DNA of 64,000 nt from positions 10,726,001-10,790,000 of the forward strand of contig OZ316894.1 in NCBI GenBank assembly GCA_973895155.1. The letters are read 5' to 3'. Both the position numbers and the translations under genes were made by a program. Source of the stretch: Marsupella aquatica. Lineage: Eukaryota > Marchantiophyta. This document shows positions 1-12,410 of the stretch, piece after piece. Position 1 is the stretch's first letter. Each line of letters opens with the position of its first letter. The notes under the pieces are model-generated. The model made no database searches and was not told the origin of the DNA. It worked only from the letters and a program-made list of their open reading frames with translations.

Positions 1-2
1 CC

Positions 3-77
3 GTGCCACCTGTGGAAGATTACGGTTTTTCAAACTTGACATCCTCGGTTTTAAGGAGGCATCTGAGTCAGAGGTAA
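3..77 (+). CDS. possible 3'-terminal exon of a gene entering from the left
   Basis: From base 3 the frame is open for 24 codons up to a TAA at 75-77, and no other frame is as gene-like here. The peptide ends in LRRHLSQR. I do not recognise it. An alternative reading is an internal exon ending at base 73, because AG/GTAAAC there is a good donor. Too short to decide; the sequence left of the window would settle it. Confidence 0.15.
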   Translation: MPPVEDYGFSNLTSSVLRRHLSQR

Positions 78-456
78 ACTCATCAATCTTCACCCTGTGC
101 GTGAGCTTTGTGTCCATCGTCTGCCTCCTGTTTCACGAGTTTCTTTCTCCTTCAGGCCCATTTCCCCAGATACTGATCAGCTCTCTCGAAAATTCCTTTC
201 ATCCACGTGAATCGGAAGTTCACAAAGCAGCTGCAAATAAATAGATCAGGGCCTGTTTTTCTGATGAAGAAAAACTGTAATGTAAGATTAAGTCCTGTTC
301 AGTTCCAGTGTGTTCTCCCATCCCCAAATTCACAGCATATTTTCGGTAGCCACATCAGAATTGTGTATCCAATTGTGTTTATGAGTGTTTTGTTCATCAC
401 CCAATGAAGATTGCACTAGGAAGCTGTTCTTTTAGCAGTATATTGTGTTTTTTGAA

Positions 457-635
457 CAGACTTCTTGTGTTTGTAAACATTAATAATTGCGGAATCTGAC
501 CACAATTTCATTCATGGCTTAGCTGCTGAGCAAGGTAAGGGACAGACTTCATGTGCTTTTAAACATATGTTTGGAAATTGCATACCCTACCACACTATCC
601 TTCACAGCTTAGCTGCCGAGCAAGGTAAGAGAAGG
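457..635 (+). repeat. two-copy tandem duplication, ~85 bp unit
   Basis: The words ACAGACTTC(T/A)TGTG and GCTTAGCTGC(T/C)GAGCAAGGTAAG occur twice in the same order, at 457-536 and 542-628, with moderate divergence between the copies. The function is unknown. Confidence 0.6.
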
Positions 636-1119
636 TAAGTGAAGACCCGTACAGCATGTAAAACTGCTGAACTGGAATGACTGTCAAAGTAGAGGTTACC
701 CAGTGCCAACTTACATCGTTGGGTCTGAGGTAAGTGGGAGACATATCTCAATTTCCATAGCAAGTGTGTTGAGCTTGGTAAATGCATTGGGTTTGTTTCA
801 AATGCCTTTCTCTGGAATCTAAACACTTCACTTGATCAGGCACTTGTATCTTTTGTGGCCCACTACACGCTTGTAAAGGGGGGCAGGGGAGGAGAAAGGA
901 AACAACTCAAGGAGGAGAGCCGCTTTGTTAAGGAAGATGGGCGGTGGTTTTACCGTGAAGGGTTAGTTAGCGAAGCTTCAGAGGCTGCGTGGATAGTATC
1001 AACTTATTAAAGTGAGGATGTTTTTGTATGAGCCTGAATGCACATTCTTTGAATGTTAATAGAAATGATGACAAAAATCATCATTTTGACCTATATAATA
1101 TAACATCCCATGCTTTTTT

Positions 1120-1200
1120 CCATCCACATAAATTTTGGTGGGGCCCTAGAGTCAAGGTCTAAAGGCTTTACTCTAGGAGCCTAGACCCCAACTTAAGTTT
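1120..1200 (+). repeat. dispersed repeat, copy 1 (inverted copy near 50.6 kb)
   Basis: The stretch running ACATAAATTTTGGTGGG, GGTCTAAAGGCTTTACTCTAG, CCTAGACCCCAAC matches, with mismatches and small gaps, the reverse complement of about 50600-50670. The central palindrome-like word recurs near 40190 and inverted near 41710, so this is likely the terminus of a transposable-element family. Confidence 0.5.
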
Positions 1201-1230
1201 CTCATTGCGATCTACTAGTAAGATTTGGAG

Positions 1231-1360
1231 ACCCTCCTGGTGAGTCTTCTTTTGTAATTGCATTGAAGGTCATGTGCAAAGATCTGGATGTATATGTAAA
1301 CTGTCCTTGTGGTCCCGTCCTGGTGAGTCCTCTTTTGTATGTTCATTGGAGGCTTTGAGA
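1231..1360 (+). repeat. local direct repeat, ~84 bp apart
   Basis: CCTGGTGAGTC(T/C)TCTTTTGTA followed by TTCATTGGAGGCTTTG-like sequence occurs near 1234 and again near 1318. It is a short degenerate duplication with no coding content. Confidence 0.45.
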
Positions 1361-2667
1361 AGAGAGTTTTCTGTATTCATAATGCCCTTTGTGAATTTTC
1401 TCTTTATAATTTTTATGCCTTACATCGAAGAATGCCGTCCAGATTTGGATGGGGGCATTATGAAAATACAAAAGAAGATTCACAAGAAGTATTCACCCAT
1501 ATGGTAACTACCTGGTTTAAATATAATCTCCCTTAATTACCAGATGGCAATATTTGCCATGAGGAATTGTTTCTCTACAAGATTTCTATGTTACTGGCAC
1601 AGATCATGGCTGCCGCTCCTCCCAAACCTAAAACTTCCAATATCCACTCGCCTGATTTACACTTGGCAACCCATCCTCTTGTGAGGATCATGGCCTGTAA
1701 CCCTCTCAGGTAGACCACCCTCGGGGATTATAGCCCATAACCCCCTCAAGGGGATGGGTTACCCTCCACATAACAGAAAGCCACTCTATATGTTGTAACA
1801 CTGCTTACAGCTTTTTACATAGTGCGGGGGAACCCTACATGCCATTCAAAGCTCCATAATTTAATGTAGAAAGGAGTTGGACACCATCTTAGGATGTCTA
1901 TCCATAGAATTGTGCATTTACACGTCAAACCAACACTGTCCATATATAATGAGAAGTGTACAAGCCTTCTCACTTTTTCACATTTCTCTCCTCTAGGGTG
2001 AGACTTTAGGTAAAAGTGTAATAAAAATGGTGAAACCTGGTGGATCCAGGTTTTGTCATGGACAGTGACGCTTGAAGAGAGTGATAGGGTAATCTAAGGG
2101 TCAAGTCATCAATGTGAGAAGATGTGAAGAGACCAGAATCACCATCTACTCATGGTGGATGGCTCTGAAGTGTGGTCCTAAATCAAAGGGAGGTACTCTT
2201 AAGTGCAAAGCCTACCCAACCCAATTTTGAGTTGACACTGATGAATGACTAGCATGGTGTGACCCTTTTGAGGATAACAGATAAAAAAAGCCCGGAATCT
2301 ACAACCTGAGTTGTCAGAGCTCACTGGTGATAGGCAAACATGGTAACATCTGTGGCCAAAGATATCACAATTCTGGCCAAAAAGGATCATGGCTAAAATG
2401 ACAGCAATTTCTATGAAGCAAGAGAGGGGGAGGGCTGTGTTGGGTTGATTGGTCACACAGGTTGCAACAAAACTACAACACACATAACAAGTGAAGCAAA
2501 GGGCCCAAACCCACACTCAAAACCACCATCAAGGGATCCATTTTTACTGTCCCATCCAAAGGGTCAACCCGACCATGTCCGTCGCTTGCCTACTTCCAGC
2601 TTTGACACCAACTATAGACATCTCCCTTGCTTGCCAACTTCCAACTTCCAACTTCTTGATTTTTCCT

Positions 2668-4556
2668 GGTTGTGGATTTTTTTTAATTTTTTTAATTTTT
2701 AACAACGAACCGGAGAAGGGCCGGAACCCGCACACACCACCAGGGGACAAAAACCACCCCCAGCGGCAACCCGGAAAACCGGGAGGAAAAAAGAAAAAAA
2801 GAAAAAAACCCTAATCAGGCCAAAGGACCTGTGAAGCCACCAGGTGGTAGCCAACCCCCAGCCCCTTTGGGCAGAACCCATCACCTTCCTACACCACACA
2901 TGTTGGTCGGGAAAATCATGCGGATGTTTGTGCTCCATCCCGAGCTGGCGTAGGTCAAACGTGGCGGGCAAACCAGAGTACATGTGATTACTACTCTTCA
3001 TCCAAATATTGTCCCAAGGAGTTGAATCAAGCCAGTGTAACAGGGACAAACCTTCATCGTTCACTGTCATCAATAGAGAGGTCTAAGGCAACTGGACTCT
3101 CAGTCTGCTCCCATGGCTTCAACACAAGCTGAATCTAGTCCAAGGCTTTCCTAACTTGCTTGCTTTTCCTAGGAGTGGTGCATCCCCGTATAAGGCCCTG
3201 AGGTGAATTTCAGACTGTCGCAGGGTCACCCATCCGAGGAGACGCCCAAGGAACTGTGAGTATGTCGCAGTGTTTCGTTCTTTCCATATGCTATTGCATA
3301 GTTCCATCAGAATGATAAGTGGCCCAGGTTTCCGTTTGTGTGTCCTGACCGCATAAGAAATTGCGGTAAACAAATTGTGGTTAGGAAACTTAAGAGCTGG
3401 AGCCTCCTGCAGGGCATTGTACACCTCTTGCCACCGCTCGGTCACCATTCTGCAGCTTGAAAAAAAGGTGTTCCGTATGCTCAAAACAGAGCTTGCATCT
3501 AGCACATACCCCATCACTCACCTTCCAGTGGCTTCCCCTACCGTTGGTGAAAAAACCATGGTTAAGCAACCTCCAAATCAAAAATCTCACTTTCGGAAAT
3601 GTCCATCCCCCCCAGAGGCTCTTCCATAGTTGATTCCATTGTGCCCTGGTCTTCAGCTGTCCCCATCTCCTATTAATCTTGGTCACGTCAAGGTTAGACT
3701 TCGGGGAACATTGGGTCCAGACCTTATTTGGAAATCTCCATCCACGATTCTTCCCTTTCCAAGTCCACTGCCAGCTTTCGCATTGGTGCAGATTCCCTTC
3801 AAAGAGGCCATTACTTCTTCTCAGCATGTCATAGAACCTGTTGAAAGCATCAAAACCACAGTGTCTATTGCTCCGTATGCGATTGCTGAGGGTGTCGCTA
3901 TCCAACCAGCCGTCCATGGGGGAGAAAAGGTCTGATATCCTTTTATTTCCCCGGTTAGCAAGAAACCTCCTGAGATCAATCCCTTCCAGGTCGCTGACGT
4001 GATTGTTACGTTCATATAATAGCACAGTCTGCTCCATGGTTAGGGTAGAGGGCAGCTTACCAGATCCAAAATTGAATTTGAGTTGGCTGGTTTTGTCAGT
4101 CCACCCTTTGAGAAGGCCTTTCACAGTGTGGGATCCTTTGATGGAGAGCTCAGTTGTAAGGAGCAGCGCTTCCGTGGGTGACCAGTGTCTTCTCTCTTTC
4201 TTTCCTGGTCCTGACTGCAGCCCCTGCTTGATAATCTCCTCGGTCATCTTGACCCACTCACTGTTTGTTCCCATGATGAACTTGCTAATATGTCTCATTT
4301 TCAGGTTTTGGGCTTGCTCAGCAAAGGGCAAAATGCCCAGACCTCCATCGTTCTTATGGGTAGTGATGTCTTTCCACGCAATTAGAGCTTTTTTGTACCC
4401 ATTGTTGGACGACGGGCCCCATAGGAAACGCCTGCAGACTTTCTCCAACTCCTGGTAACCAGTCTTGTGTAGCTCCATCGACATGAGATGATACGTGGGG
4501 ATAGCCCTCAGAACATGTTTCAGCAGGACTGCCCTGCCTTGAATTTGCTTTATTGT
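2668..4556 (-). mobile_element. 5'-truncated LINE (non-LTR retrotransposon) with A-rich tail
   Basis: The body encodes the carboxy-terminal part of a plant LINE ORF2 on the minus strand. It is followed, toward low coordinates, by about 400 bp of 3' sequence and an A/T-rich tail at 2668-2700 (A-rich on the minus strand). The upstream edge near 4556 coincides with the abrupt start of homology to the reverse-transcriptase thumb. Truncation at the 5' end and an A-rich 3' end are the normal result of target-primed reverse transcription. I could not define a convincing target-site duplication. Confidence 0.75.
3119..4556 (-). pseudogene. LINE ORF2 fragment: RT thumb, connector and zf-RVT region, frameshifted
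   Basis: On the minus strand the translation begins IQGRAVLLKHVLRAIPTYH, which is typical of the segment just after the reverse-transcriptase catalytic core in plant LINEs. It continues through RRFLWG and NDGGLGILPF and ends in the zinc-binding zf-RVT region (FPKVRFLIWRLL, then CARCKLCFEHTEHLFF). Near 3480-3520 the frame shifts: the last 130 or so residues, containing CNSIWKERN, lie in another frame and stop at 3119. The catalytic RT core and the endonuclease are missing, so it cannot be active. Confidence 0.8.
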
Positions 4557-4719
4557 TGACCTTGATTGTTGCCTTGAATTTGCTTTATTAGACCTACTAG
4601 TAAAGCTAGTGAACGTTTTGGTGCAGGTTTTGTGAAAATTCTGACCCAAAAAATCACAAAACAGCAGGATAAAAATCAAATTAGAAAAATTCCAAAAGGT
4701 TTTGCAACCCAAATCCAAC

Positions 4720-5486
4720 CCTATATTTTAATTATAATCCTTTGACTAAACAAAGTGAAATCAATATTTTGACGTTTTACTAATTAATGCCTTGTTCAGT
4801 CAATAATCTGAGATTTTACTAATTAACGCCATATCTTTATGTTTTGACTGTTGATGTAGATTTGGTTTATTCATTAGGGTTTCATGGACAACATGCAGGT
4901 CCATCCTGGCTTTAACTGATTGAAACCTCCATTGTCCACATTTTCCAAAATTTGAATTTAATAGTGATGGTTAGAGATTCATAAATTTATATTTAGTAAT
5001 GATTGTGAAAAAAACCCTTCCCTTTGAACTATTGCACGATGGTAGATAAACAATTTATGATTTTTTTTTTTAAATAGGGAAAAGTTGAATGAATATTTAA
5101 ACATTTTACAAAAAAATGTGAAACAAATTATTTTTAACTGGATTGGACACATAATCTAATTTCTTCTACAGTAATTGGTGTCAAGTGCCATGATATAGGA
5201 ATACATTTGAAGTGTCCAAATTTACAAAGTTGGTCTCCTTTTGTTGTGGACGTTTTCTGCCATGGGTGTCTACCATTTGATCTAAATTCTTTTGCCCACT
5301 CCACCCTGGAGGTTGATATATATATTTCTCTATTTTTGAGAAAATTATCCAAAGATTCTTAAACTTGATACCCACCCAAGAGGGAACTTGAAAGTCAATT
5401 CTTAAAGACATTTGTCAATTTTTAAAGACATTTCAAAATCTGGCTGATATGGATTATTGCTCAGTTTGACGGTCAATGAACTTCAA
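4720..5486. other. AT-rich intergenic spacer
   Basis: A/T-rich sequence lies between the LINE fragment and the 3' end of the oxidoreductase gene. It presumably contains the 3' UTR of the minus-strand gene that stops at 5487. No coding signal is seen. Confidence 0.4.
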
Positions 5487-8400
5487 CTAGATCTTGGCCG
5501 TTGAAATCTTCAGAATTTGCTCAATTTTGTCAGCTGCTGCAAGCCCACTGGCAATGGCGCCTTCAATTCGAGGGGATACACAGAAGTCACCACAGGCAAC
5601 AATTTTCTTCCTTGTATCCACTAGGCATTTCTCCTCTGTAGCTACAGAAGCTGTTGGAAAAGATGAACCCCTGCATCATTTACATGGACCATAATTTTAA
5701 AGATGAACGCACCCAAAACCCTGATGCAACCTGACTCCACCTATGTGTGGCCATTATAGATCGTACTAGACTAGATCTGCATGCTCAAACTTGCAGCTCA
5801 AAATAAACCAGTGGCAGGAAACAAGTAGAAAGCCTTGCACTTGCTGCTATGAAGAGAGGTAACAGAATTAAATACTTACCAGCGGTGAGCTTTCACATGG
5901 ATTGGATCGATAGCCTCTGGAACAATCCCTTGGAATTCCTTCAAAAGAGTTGAGGCAATGGACTCCAGCGATGCACTAGAAGGCTTCGCAAACCCCTCCT
6001 TATTCACAATTCCCAAGGCATAGTCTATGGAAGAATGCAGCACCCAATTTTCACTGTAGAAGTCAACCACAAAATGATGTGAGAATGTTGTGTGGGACAA
6101 ATCATTCAGTAGCCATAATGTAGAAAGAGCATTGTACTCTATGCTCTAGCGTTGACTACTAGGAGTAAGTTTGAGTGAGGCAATCTGGCAAGCAATGTAA
6201 CTATGGCGCAATTAAAGAACAAACTCAAACGAACCTTGGGCCAATTGTTTTTACAATTATAAGCTATCTTAATGCAATAAATCTCAACGTTCCTTCAGAG
6301 TTCATAGGGACACTGCTGTGATGAATGATCATATGAATATAAGAAGAGCATGCAAGGACGGGGTACATGATTCACTTCAATTTCACGATATTGTTTGAAA
6401 GAAGTGTAACCTGTTTGGAAGCACCTTCCGGCCAGGCTTGCTGCTCACCCGGACAGCTCCTGCCAAGAAGTTTGAAGACTCTATAGTAAATCTATCAAAT
6501 GGCACCTGCGAACAGATCCAAATCAAACATGTAAGCATCCCAACGTATCCTTGTAGTTTGATAGGCTCATGGACTGTCGCAGATTTTGTTAGTGTGATTA
6601 CATCTCGTCATACTGAAAAGCACCAACAACTGCAGAAGAAGACAACAAGTTCCATGTTTGACAAGAAGACAGAATTCTGCTTGTCATATATGTTCTTAAA
6701 GGAAACATGCAATGAAATAACGCTAGCAAGATAAGAAGATGTAACGAATGGATCTCAGGATTTTTACTCATGGAAGACCAACACCCTGGGGAACAGATAC
6801 TGAGAAGTAGATCACGAGTCACTCACAGAAGTTAGAGGGTGAGAAAACGCCACCATAACAGTGAAACATGGCACTGATCCAATACATGACAAAGTTCTGT
6901 ACAAATCGGGTACTCCAGCATTTTCTGCAGTCATGAGGACAAGGTAGAACAAAAACAGTTAGATAGTACACAGACTAATTAACTACCTTACCATCCAGAC
7001 CACAAGATATGGTATGATCTAGAAGAAATGTGTAAATACATCTAAGTTTTAAGACTGGTGTTGACGAAGGTAATAGAACCACAATGACAAAATTTGTATC
7101 CAGGAGAGGAAAACCGTTATTTTATTGCCACCGAAGGTAGGTAATGAAAACATCTCTTCCGCATAGCAATATCTACAAGGAGGTGATAAACCTTTAGAGA
7201 ATGAAAAGTGTCCATCTACAAGGTGGTAATGAACTTTCAGGGAGGAAAAGTGTCCATCTACTGCGCTTGACACAGAAGAGGACAATGCCGTTAAGGGTCA
7301 AACTCTCAGAGTCCTGAAAGTTTAGGGTTTTGTCCATCCATAAAATATGATTTCACAAGCATTTGATTCCAAGGACGACTACAAAAATCTGAAATATCAA
7401 AAATGTTTCACAAAACCACGTCAGGATTTGCTTGTATGGACTAATGACATTTACAACACCCCACACCTCACAGCATATGGATGTACATAAGTCAGTCTTA
7501 CCAAGCGGAGGCGGCAATCCCGATTGAGCTCTAAAGCGGCTGGAAGCAAGTGCTTTATCAGCTACTACCACAGCCCCATATGTTCCGAGGCTTTCCCCAT
7601 TCTTGCCCTTTAAAAGCCACAGTCCTTCCTCTTTCCATATTATTTCGACGACCATGCTGTTGTACAGGGCTTTTATACCTGCTTTAGCAAAACATTTTGC
7701 AGAATAAGTAAAACCGACCACTTCTAACGAGACCATTGAGAAAGCAACTAAGCCGACGGACTCTTCTATCAATGACAGACGTATGCATTATGTTCATCAG
7801 CAGGAAAATGCTCATACCAGGTTCCAAAGCCATGGCCTTGCAGATCGAATTCATTCCGGGAACTCCAACATATTTGGTCATGCCATCATCATACTAACAT
7901 TGTCATCAATTCAGTAGTTAGCACTTTTAAGAATCCAAAGTACAGAGGCAAGATATTGTAAAGCCCTCCATAGTAACTACTGGAAAACCGGGAATATTCC
8001 TAAACAGGCTGGGGAAGTTAGATGTCAAAAGCTCCGAAGGATAAGATAGGGTTTGCGCTTCTATTAGGAGATTTTGGTGGGAATTTCTCATTTGAGGAGC
8101 AAGCAAAATGGATACTTATACTCGTGGGATGGCAGGTGGATAGTAATGGGAAGACATCGGAACAGCACTGCCAAGAAAAATGAGGAAATTGACAGAGCTC
8201 TACCAGAAGATGCTCACAGTTTCATCTGAATACTGTCGTTCAACCATGTCGAAAGAGCCAAACTTTGCGTGCCAAATGTCAACTAAACCAGCAGCCTGCC
8301 ATTTGTCCACCAAAGGCTGCACAGATGGGTTGCTGACTGTCATATATTGTGCACCGTGGTCAAACAACAGCTCCGTCCCGTCCATCATTTTCTCCCTGTC

Positions 8401-9254
8401 CACGAGCAAAAGAAGAAAATGTCATCAACATCCTCTTCCCTTTATCTTCCCGAACTTATCAGAATCTACAATTAAAACTTAATACGCAATCCAAAAAACC
8501 TTATACAATTTTTGAGACAGCAGATTTTTGAAATCAAACTAGCGAATTTCACAACTTCTTATGGAAAGAGCCACGAAGGAAATTAAAAAAATCTTATGTA
8601 ACACAAGACTAGAACACAGAGACCACACCGGCGAGTCGAAAGTCGACCTCCCGGGCCTCGTCCCATTTCAAAGAGTCTCACAGGTATGCCTCGTTCTGCG
8701 AGTGAGGATGCAGCAACACAGCCTGCAACTGTTGCACCAATAACATCCTATCTTGAGAGTCAGAGCAAAACGTCTGCCAAGTCGGAGCAGTAATCTACGC
8801 CAGGTATGGATGAGAGATTCCATAAGTTTAACATCGGGTCAAAACAGTCACACGAAAAAACATTACTAAAGACTTTGGGGCATTATGATGATTACTGTCT
8901 ACCATAAAGCTCAGTGGAATTAATTTGGAAAGAGCAAGCCCGGTAAGTGCTCTTTATGCCACGAATCAATTATAGGCTTCAGGGGGCAGGTTGAATCCAC
9001 GAGACCATCGAGAATGGAAATTCGGTGAAGTATACCAAACCGACATCCTGCTGAGTCTGCCAATTTCAGATATAGATTTACTTCCCTGCTCCAACGTGCC
9101 AGTAGGAGATATCACAACATATCTGATCGAGGCAACAGAATGCATGGTTATAATACTGTCGCAACAGAGAATATGACTTCAAATTCCATTCAAGTGTCTT
9201 ACCTCCGGCACCAATGACTGCCACAGGAGGCCCTTTATAAGGGGCCGCTGCCAT
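5487..9254 (-). CDS. FAD-dependent renalase-like oxidoreductase (amine-oxidase family), 9 exons
   Basis: Joining the exons 9203-9254, 8629-8728, 8218-8395, 7818-7893, 7502-7678, 6827-6924, 6411-6505, 5880-6053 and 5487-5670 on the minus strand gives one frame of 1134 nt (377 residues plus TAG). All introns are GT-AG. Near residue 13 the protein has the Rossmann motif VIGAGVAG, split by intron 1, followed by an acidic strand end and GGRLSTRR. In the middle is KYVGVPGMNSIC. At the C-terminus CGDFCVSPRIEGAIASG is the conserved FAD-contacting motif of the family. This is the plant/cyanobacterial NAD(P)- or FAD-binding oxidoreductase group related to renalase; the substrate in plants is not established. 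No clear transit peptide is seen. The ATG at 9252-9254 was chosen because it sits 12 codons before the Rossmann strand. Confidence 0.85.
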
Positions 9255-9944
9255 CGTACGTTCGTTGTCAGAAATCTTTGCCTCCGAGTGTTGTTCCTGA
9301 GCAGGAGAGAAATGTCGGTGTAGCAAAGCAAGCGTCCACCGGTGCTGCGGCTTCTTCACTCGCACGCAGCCTGGCCAAAAGCCTTTGTAGAATAATGTGG
9401 ACTGAAAAGTGGAGAAAACAATCTCCGAGTGGTAAATGTGAAGATACCTCAGGCGGAAGAGATTGTTCAAAGGGCTGCACGGCATACCACCGACACGTGC
9501 TGTTAATGACAATTGTCTTTTGAGGGGCAGCCGTTTTTTAGATTACGCTTGGTGGGAGATCCCTCGAAGAGATGGACCCTGGACAAGGTTTGGAAGGCTC
9601 TTTCCTTAACATCAGGGGCCCAAGCCATTATTCAGTAAAACTCCAGCTACAAAAATTGTTAAAACACCTAATGCAAGTCCGTCAATTGAAGACGGAGAAC
9701 TCATTGATCACCGGTACGATCTCAGACCAATACCAAGCGCTGTGCAACCTGTGATGACTCTGCGGGAGATAAAAGTCTCACACTCCCTGAACCAACTATG
9801 GCGTAGTTTGTGTAACCCTAGGGAATCGCCCATGAGAGGGACAAAATGACTCGTTTCTGTGTAATTTGTCTGCAATGATTCACTCTTCTTCAAGCTTTAT
9901 CGAGTCTTTGAACTTGCCATACAGAATGTCTTTCAGATCCGCCA

Positions 9945-10084
9945 TCTGAGACAGCCCATTTTATTTTTTCTTTCTCCCAAGAGCAACCCCTTAGCTCTTC
10001 CTCGTTCTCTACTTTCTGAGACAGCCCATTTTATTTTTTCTTTCTCCCAAGAGCAACCCCTTAGCTCTTCCTCGTTCTCTAGCT
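9945..10084. repeat. 70-bp near-perfect tandem duplication upstream of the oxidoreductase gene
   Basis: The block that starts CTGAGACAGCCCATTTTA and ends CTCTTCCTCGTTCTCT occurs at 9945-10010 and again at 10015-10080. The only differences I see are in the few bases between copies, so the duplication is young. It lies about 700-830 bp upstream of the start codon of the minus-strand oxidoreductase gene and could fall in its promoter or 5' UTR. Confidence 0.85.
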
Positions 10085-11384
10085 TCGTCTCCACTTCCTC
10101 TTCGGGCGTGTGGGTGAACACTTCACCAAATCAGATACCGCACCTCTTCTTCATCGCATAGAAGATTTTCTAAAACATCCTGTACCAAGCAAACAGTCAA
10201 AAGTTCATTCTTATCAGCTTCTTCCTTTGTTTCTTACAAGATGGTTAGACTGACAAGACAACAACTGGAATGAGAATTATGAAGGAAAGCTAACATTTCT
10301 TCTTGCACAAAAGGACTTAAAAGGCACCCTCTAGCATCTTTTGTGGACTTGATAGACAACCCAGCATTTTTTTCATTAGGTAGCTTGAATGTATTTTGTA
10401 ATTGAATGACATCCGTTTTTCAAGTAAGTAGTTTGAATGTCAAGGATCACACGAAACAGTTTTCAGCTCAAATAGAATTTTCTTTAGTCATCCAATAAAA
10501 TGTAGGAGTTTATCAAAATTAGCATTTTGTAGGTTTTGTGACGCCCTGAGTATATAGTGGTGCTGCAGCGGAGAGGTACATCCAATGGCGACTACTGCGG
10601 AATTAATGTATTTTTTGGATTAGTATTGGGTTATGGTATTTTTTGGATTTTGGACGGTCTCTCTGGGCCTGACCAAGTCCTCAATCCATCTTTGTGGTCA
10701 ATCAAGTCCACAAGATGCTAGAGGAGGCCGATTAAGTCCTTTCTTGTTCGTCTTGTGAATTTGAGGAGGACTGTGAATGAGGATGCCTATGTTTTACCTC
10801 AGGTCCTTCACACGGATCTGTGGGGGCTCACCCTGAAATGGGTTCCCTTTGATGAATGTATGTCACTATGAGGTGAGGGGAGTCCACTAAGAGTTCTTAC
10901 TCACTACCTTTCAAGACAAAAGGAACTCGGAACTCATTGTACCAAAATTTATCAATTTAAAAAGCTGAAACTTTTAAACGTAGCTTAATCTCTAATGAGT
11001 TTGTCACTATACGGCTCTTCAACCAACCAATCAAAACAAATACATATTCTCCAGAGCAACAAGGGCTGGTGATATGCGAGGATACACTTTGATCAAAGTG
11101 AGAGTGAATTTTTGGCCATTTTGACTGAGCTTTTCATCATGAGATGCGGAAGGGTAAATTGCAATAGATTAATTTGGACTATGTGAATTAATATGAATAT
11201 TTGGGCTTGTGTTTTTTTTGCATCTCCTCCTTCTCTAGTTGCCTTACAGATTTAAAACTAAAAATTATATTAGGAGTCATAATTGTCAAGTTATGGCCCC
11301 AAACCCTCATGGACCACCAAACCGTGGTCCATTTATCCGAGCCATTTGTCCAACATGGTGGTCCATTCTTGCTTCAGTCTAGTA

Positions 11385-11610
11385 TGTAAAATCCTGTTTA
11401 GAGAGCATTATAAGATACAATCCAATGAAGAACAAGAGCTTGAACTTGAGTTTTAAGGGGTTATTATTACCCCTAATGGTCTGGAAACACTATCTTGGTA
11501 CACTCAAAGGCCTATGAAATTTTTACTTTTTGTAACTTTAGTAAAAATAGAGGAGAATCTTCCTAAAGAGTCTAACTTTAGTAAAAGTAAAGGGGAATCT
11601 TCCTAAAGAG
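11385..11610 (+). repeat. dispersed direct repeat, copy 1
   Basis: The segment runs from TGTTTAGAGAGCATTATAAG through AACTTTAGTAAAAATAGAGG to AATCTTCCTAAAGAG, and a second, shorter copy of the last 40 bp follows immediately. It is homologous in order to about 12195-12368. Confidence 0.5.
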
Positions 11611-11641
11611 GAGATCTTGAGCAGGCATTATGCTCCCAGCA

Positions 11642-11820
11642 TGTCCATTATGAATAGGATAATGTCCTGCCTAGAGGGCATTGTGGGATAAAATGCCCTG
11701 AAAAACGAGGTCAGTAGCCCCAGTTTTGAGGGCATTACTTTCATAATGCCCATAACTAGGACATTAATGTACGTAAAAACTTGAGTGACTTTTCAGTAAC
11801 AAATTAACAAGAAAGAATCC
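11642..11820 (+). repeat. dispersed repeat, copy A (inverted copy at 24962-25145)
   Basis: Shared landmarks, in order, are TATGAATAGGATAATGTC, AGAGGGCAT, AATGCCCTGAAAAAC, GAGGGCATTA, AACTAGGACATTAATGT and TTTTTCAGTAACAAA. The other copy is in the opposite orientation about 13 kb away. Internal hairpins such as GGGCATTA/TAATGCCC suggest a small non-autonomous DNA element. Confidence 0.7.
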
Positions 11821-12194
11821 CTGAAATAGAAAATTCAAATTAAAGGGTCATCCAAGAAGTGGTTGCTATGGAAGTTGCCAAAAATATACCTTCTTTAGTT
11901 ATATTAGATTCTATTCATAGATATTTTGTTAGTATCACCATATAAGATTTGGTTATCATCTTGAGATCTTGACTAAATTTAATTTTTTTTTTGTATGGTA
12001 AAACTAGATTTAATTTTTACTTTTGCTATATTTATGGTGTTTTTATAATCCTCTCCTCAAAAAAAGGAGTGCATTATGGAGAATTAATGCACTCAAATAT
12101 ACAAAGAGAAAAGTCACGAAAGTCTTTACGCTCTGAGAATGTCCTCAACTATACAAATGGAAAAATCACAAAAGACATTGAGTACACAATAAAA

Positions 12195-12410
12195 GTATTG
12201 TTTAGAGGGAATTATGGGATCTAATGATCCAGAAATCTAGAGCTTCACCTTGAATTTTGAGAGGCTATTATATCCCATAATGCTCAAAAGACCTCATTAC
12301 ACTTAAAGGTCTCAATTTTTGTTGGTTTCTAACTTTAATAAAAGTAGGGGAGAATCTTACTAAAGAGATGATCCAGAATTTTGAGAGGCTATTATATCCC
12401 ATTGGGTCCC
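12195..12410 (+). repeat. dispersed direct repeat, copy 2
   Basis: It matches 11385-11573 with many substitutions (TTTAGAGGGAATTATGGG, then AACTTTAATAAAAGTAGGGG and AATCTTACTAAAGAG). The word TTTTGAGAGGCTATTATATC is itself duplicated within the segment. Confidence 0.5.

Larger units (their letters stand above)
78..2667. other. intergenic, no gene recognised
   Basis: All open frames here are short and lack recognisable domains. The stretch holds small local duplications (see separate entries) and, at about 1120-1200, one copy of a dispersed repeat that recurs inverted near 50.6 kb. Confidence 0.5.

Noticed and set aside
11385-12410. Direct repeats at both ends of a 0.6-kb segment, considered as an LTR pair
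   Set aside because: The copies are strongly diverged, lack clear TG...CA ends, and no primer-binding site or polypurine tract is seen beside them.
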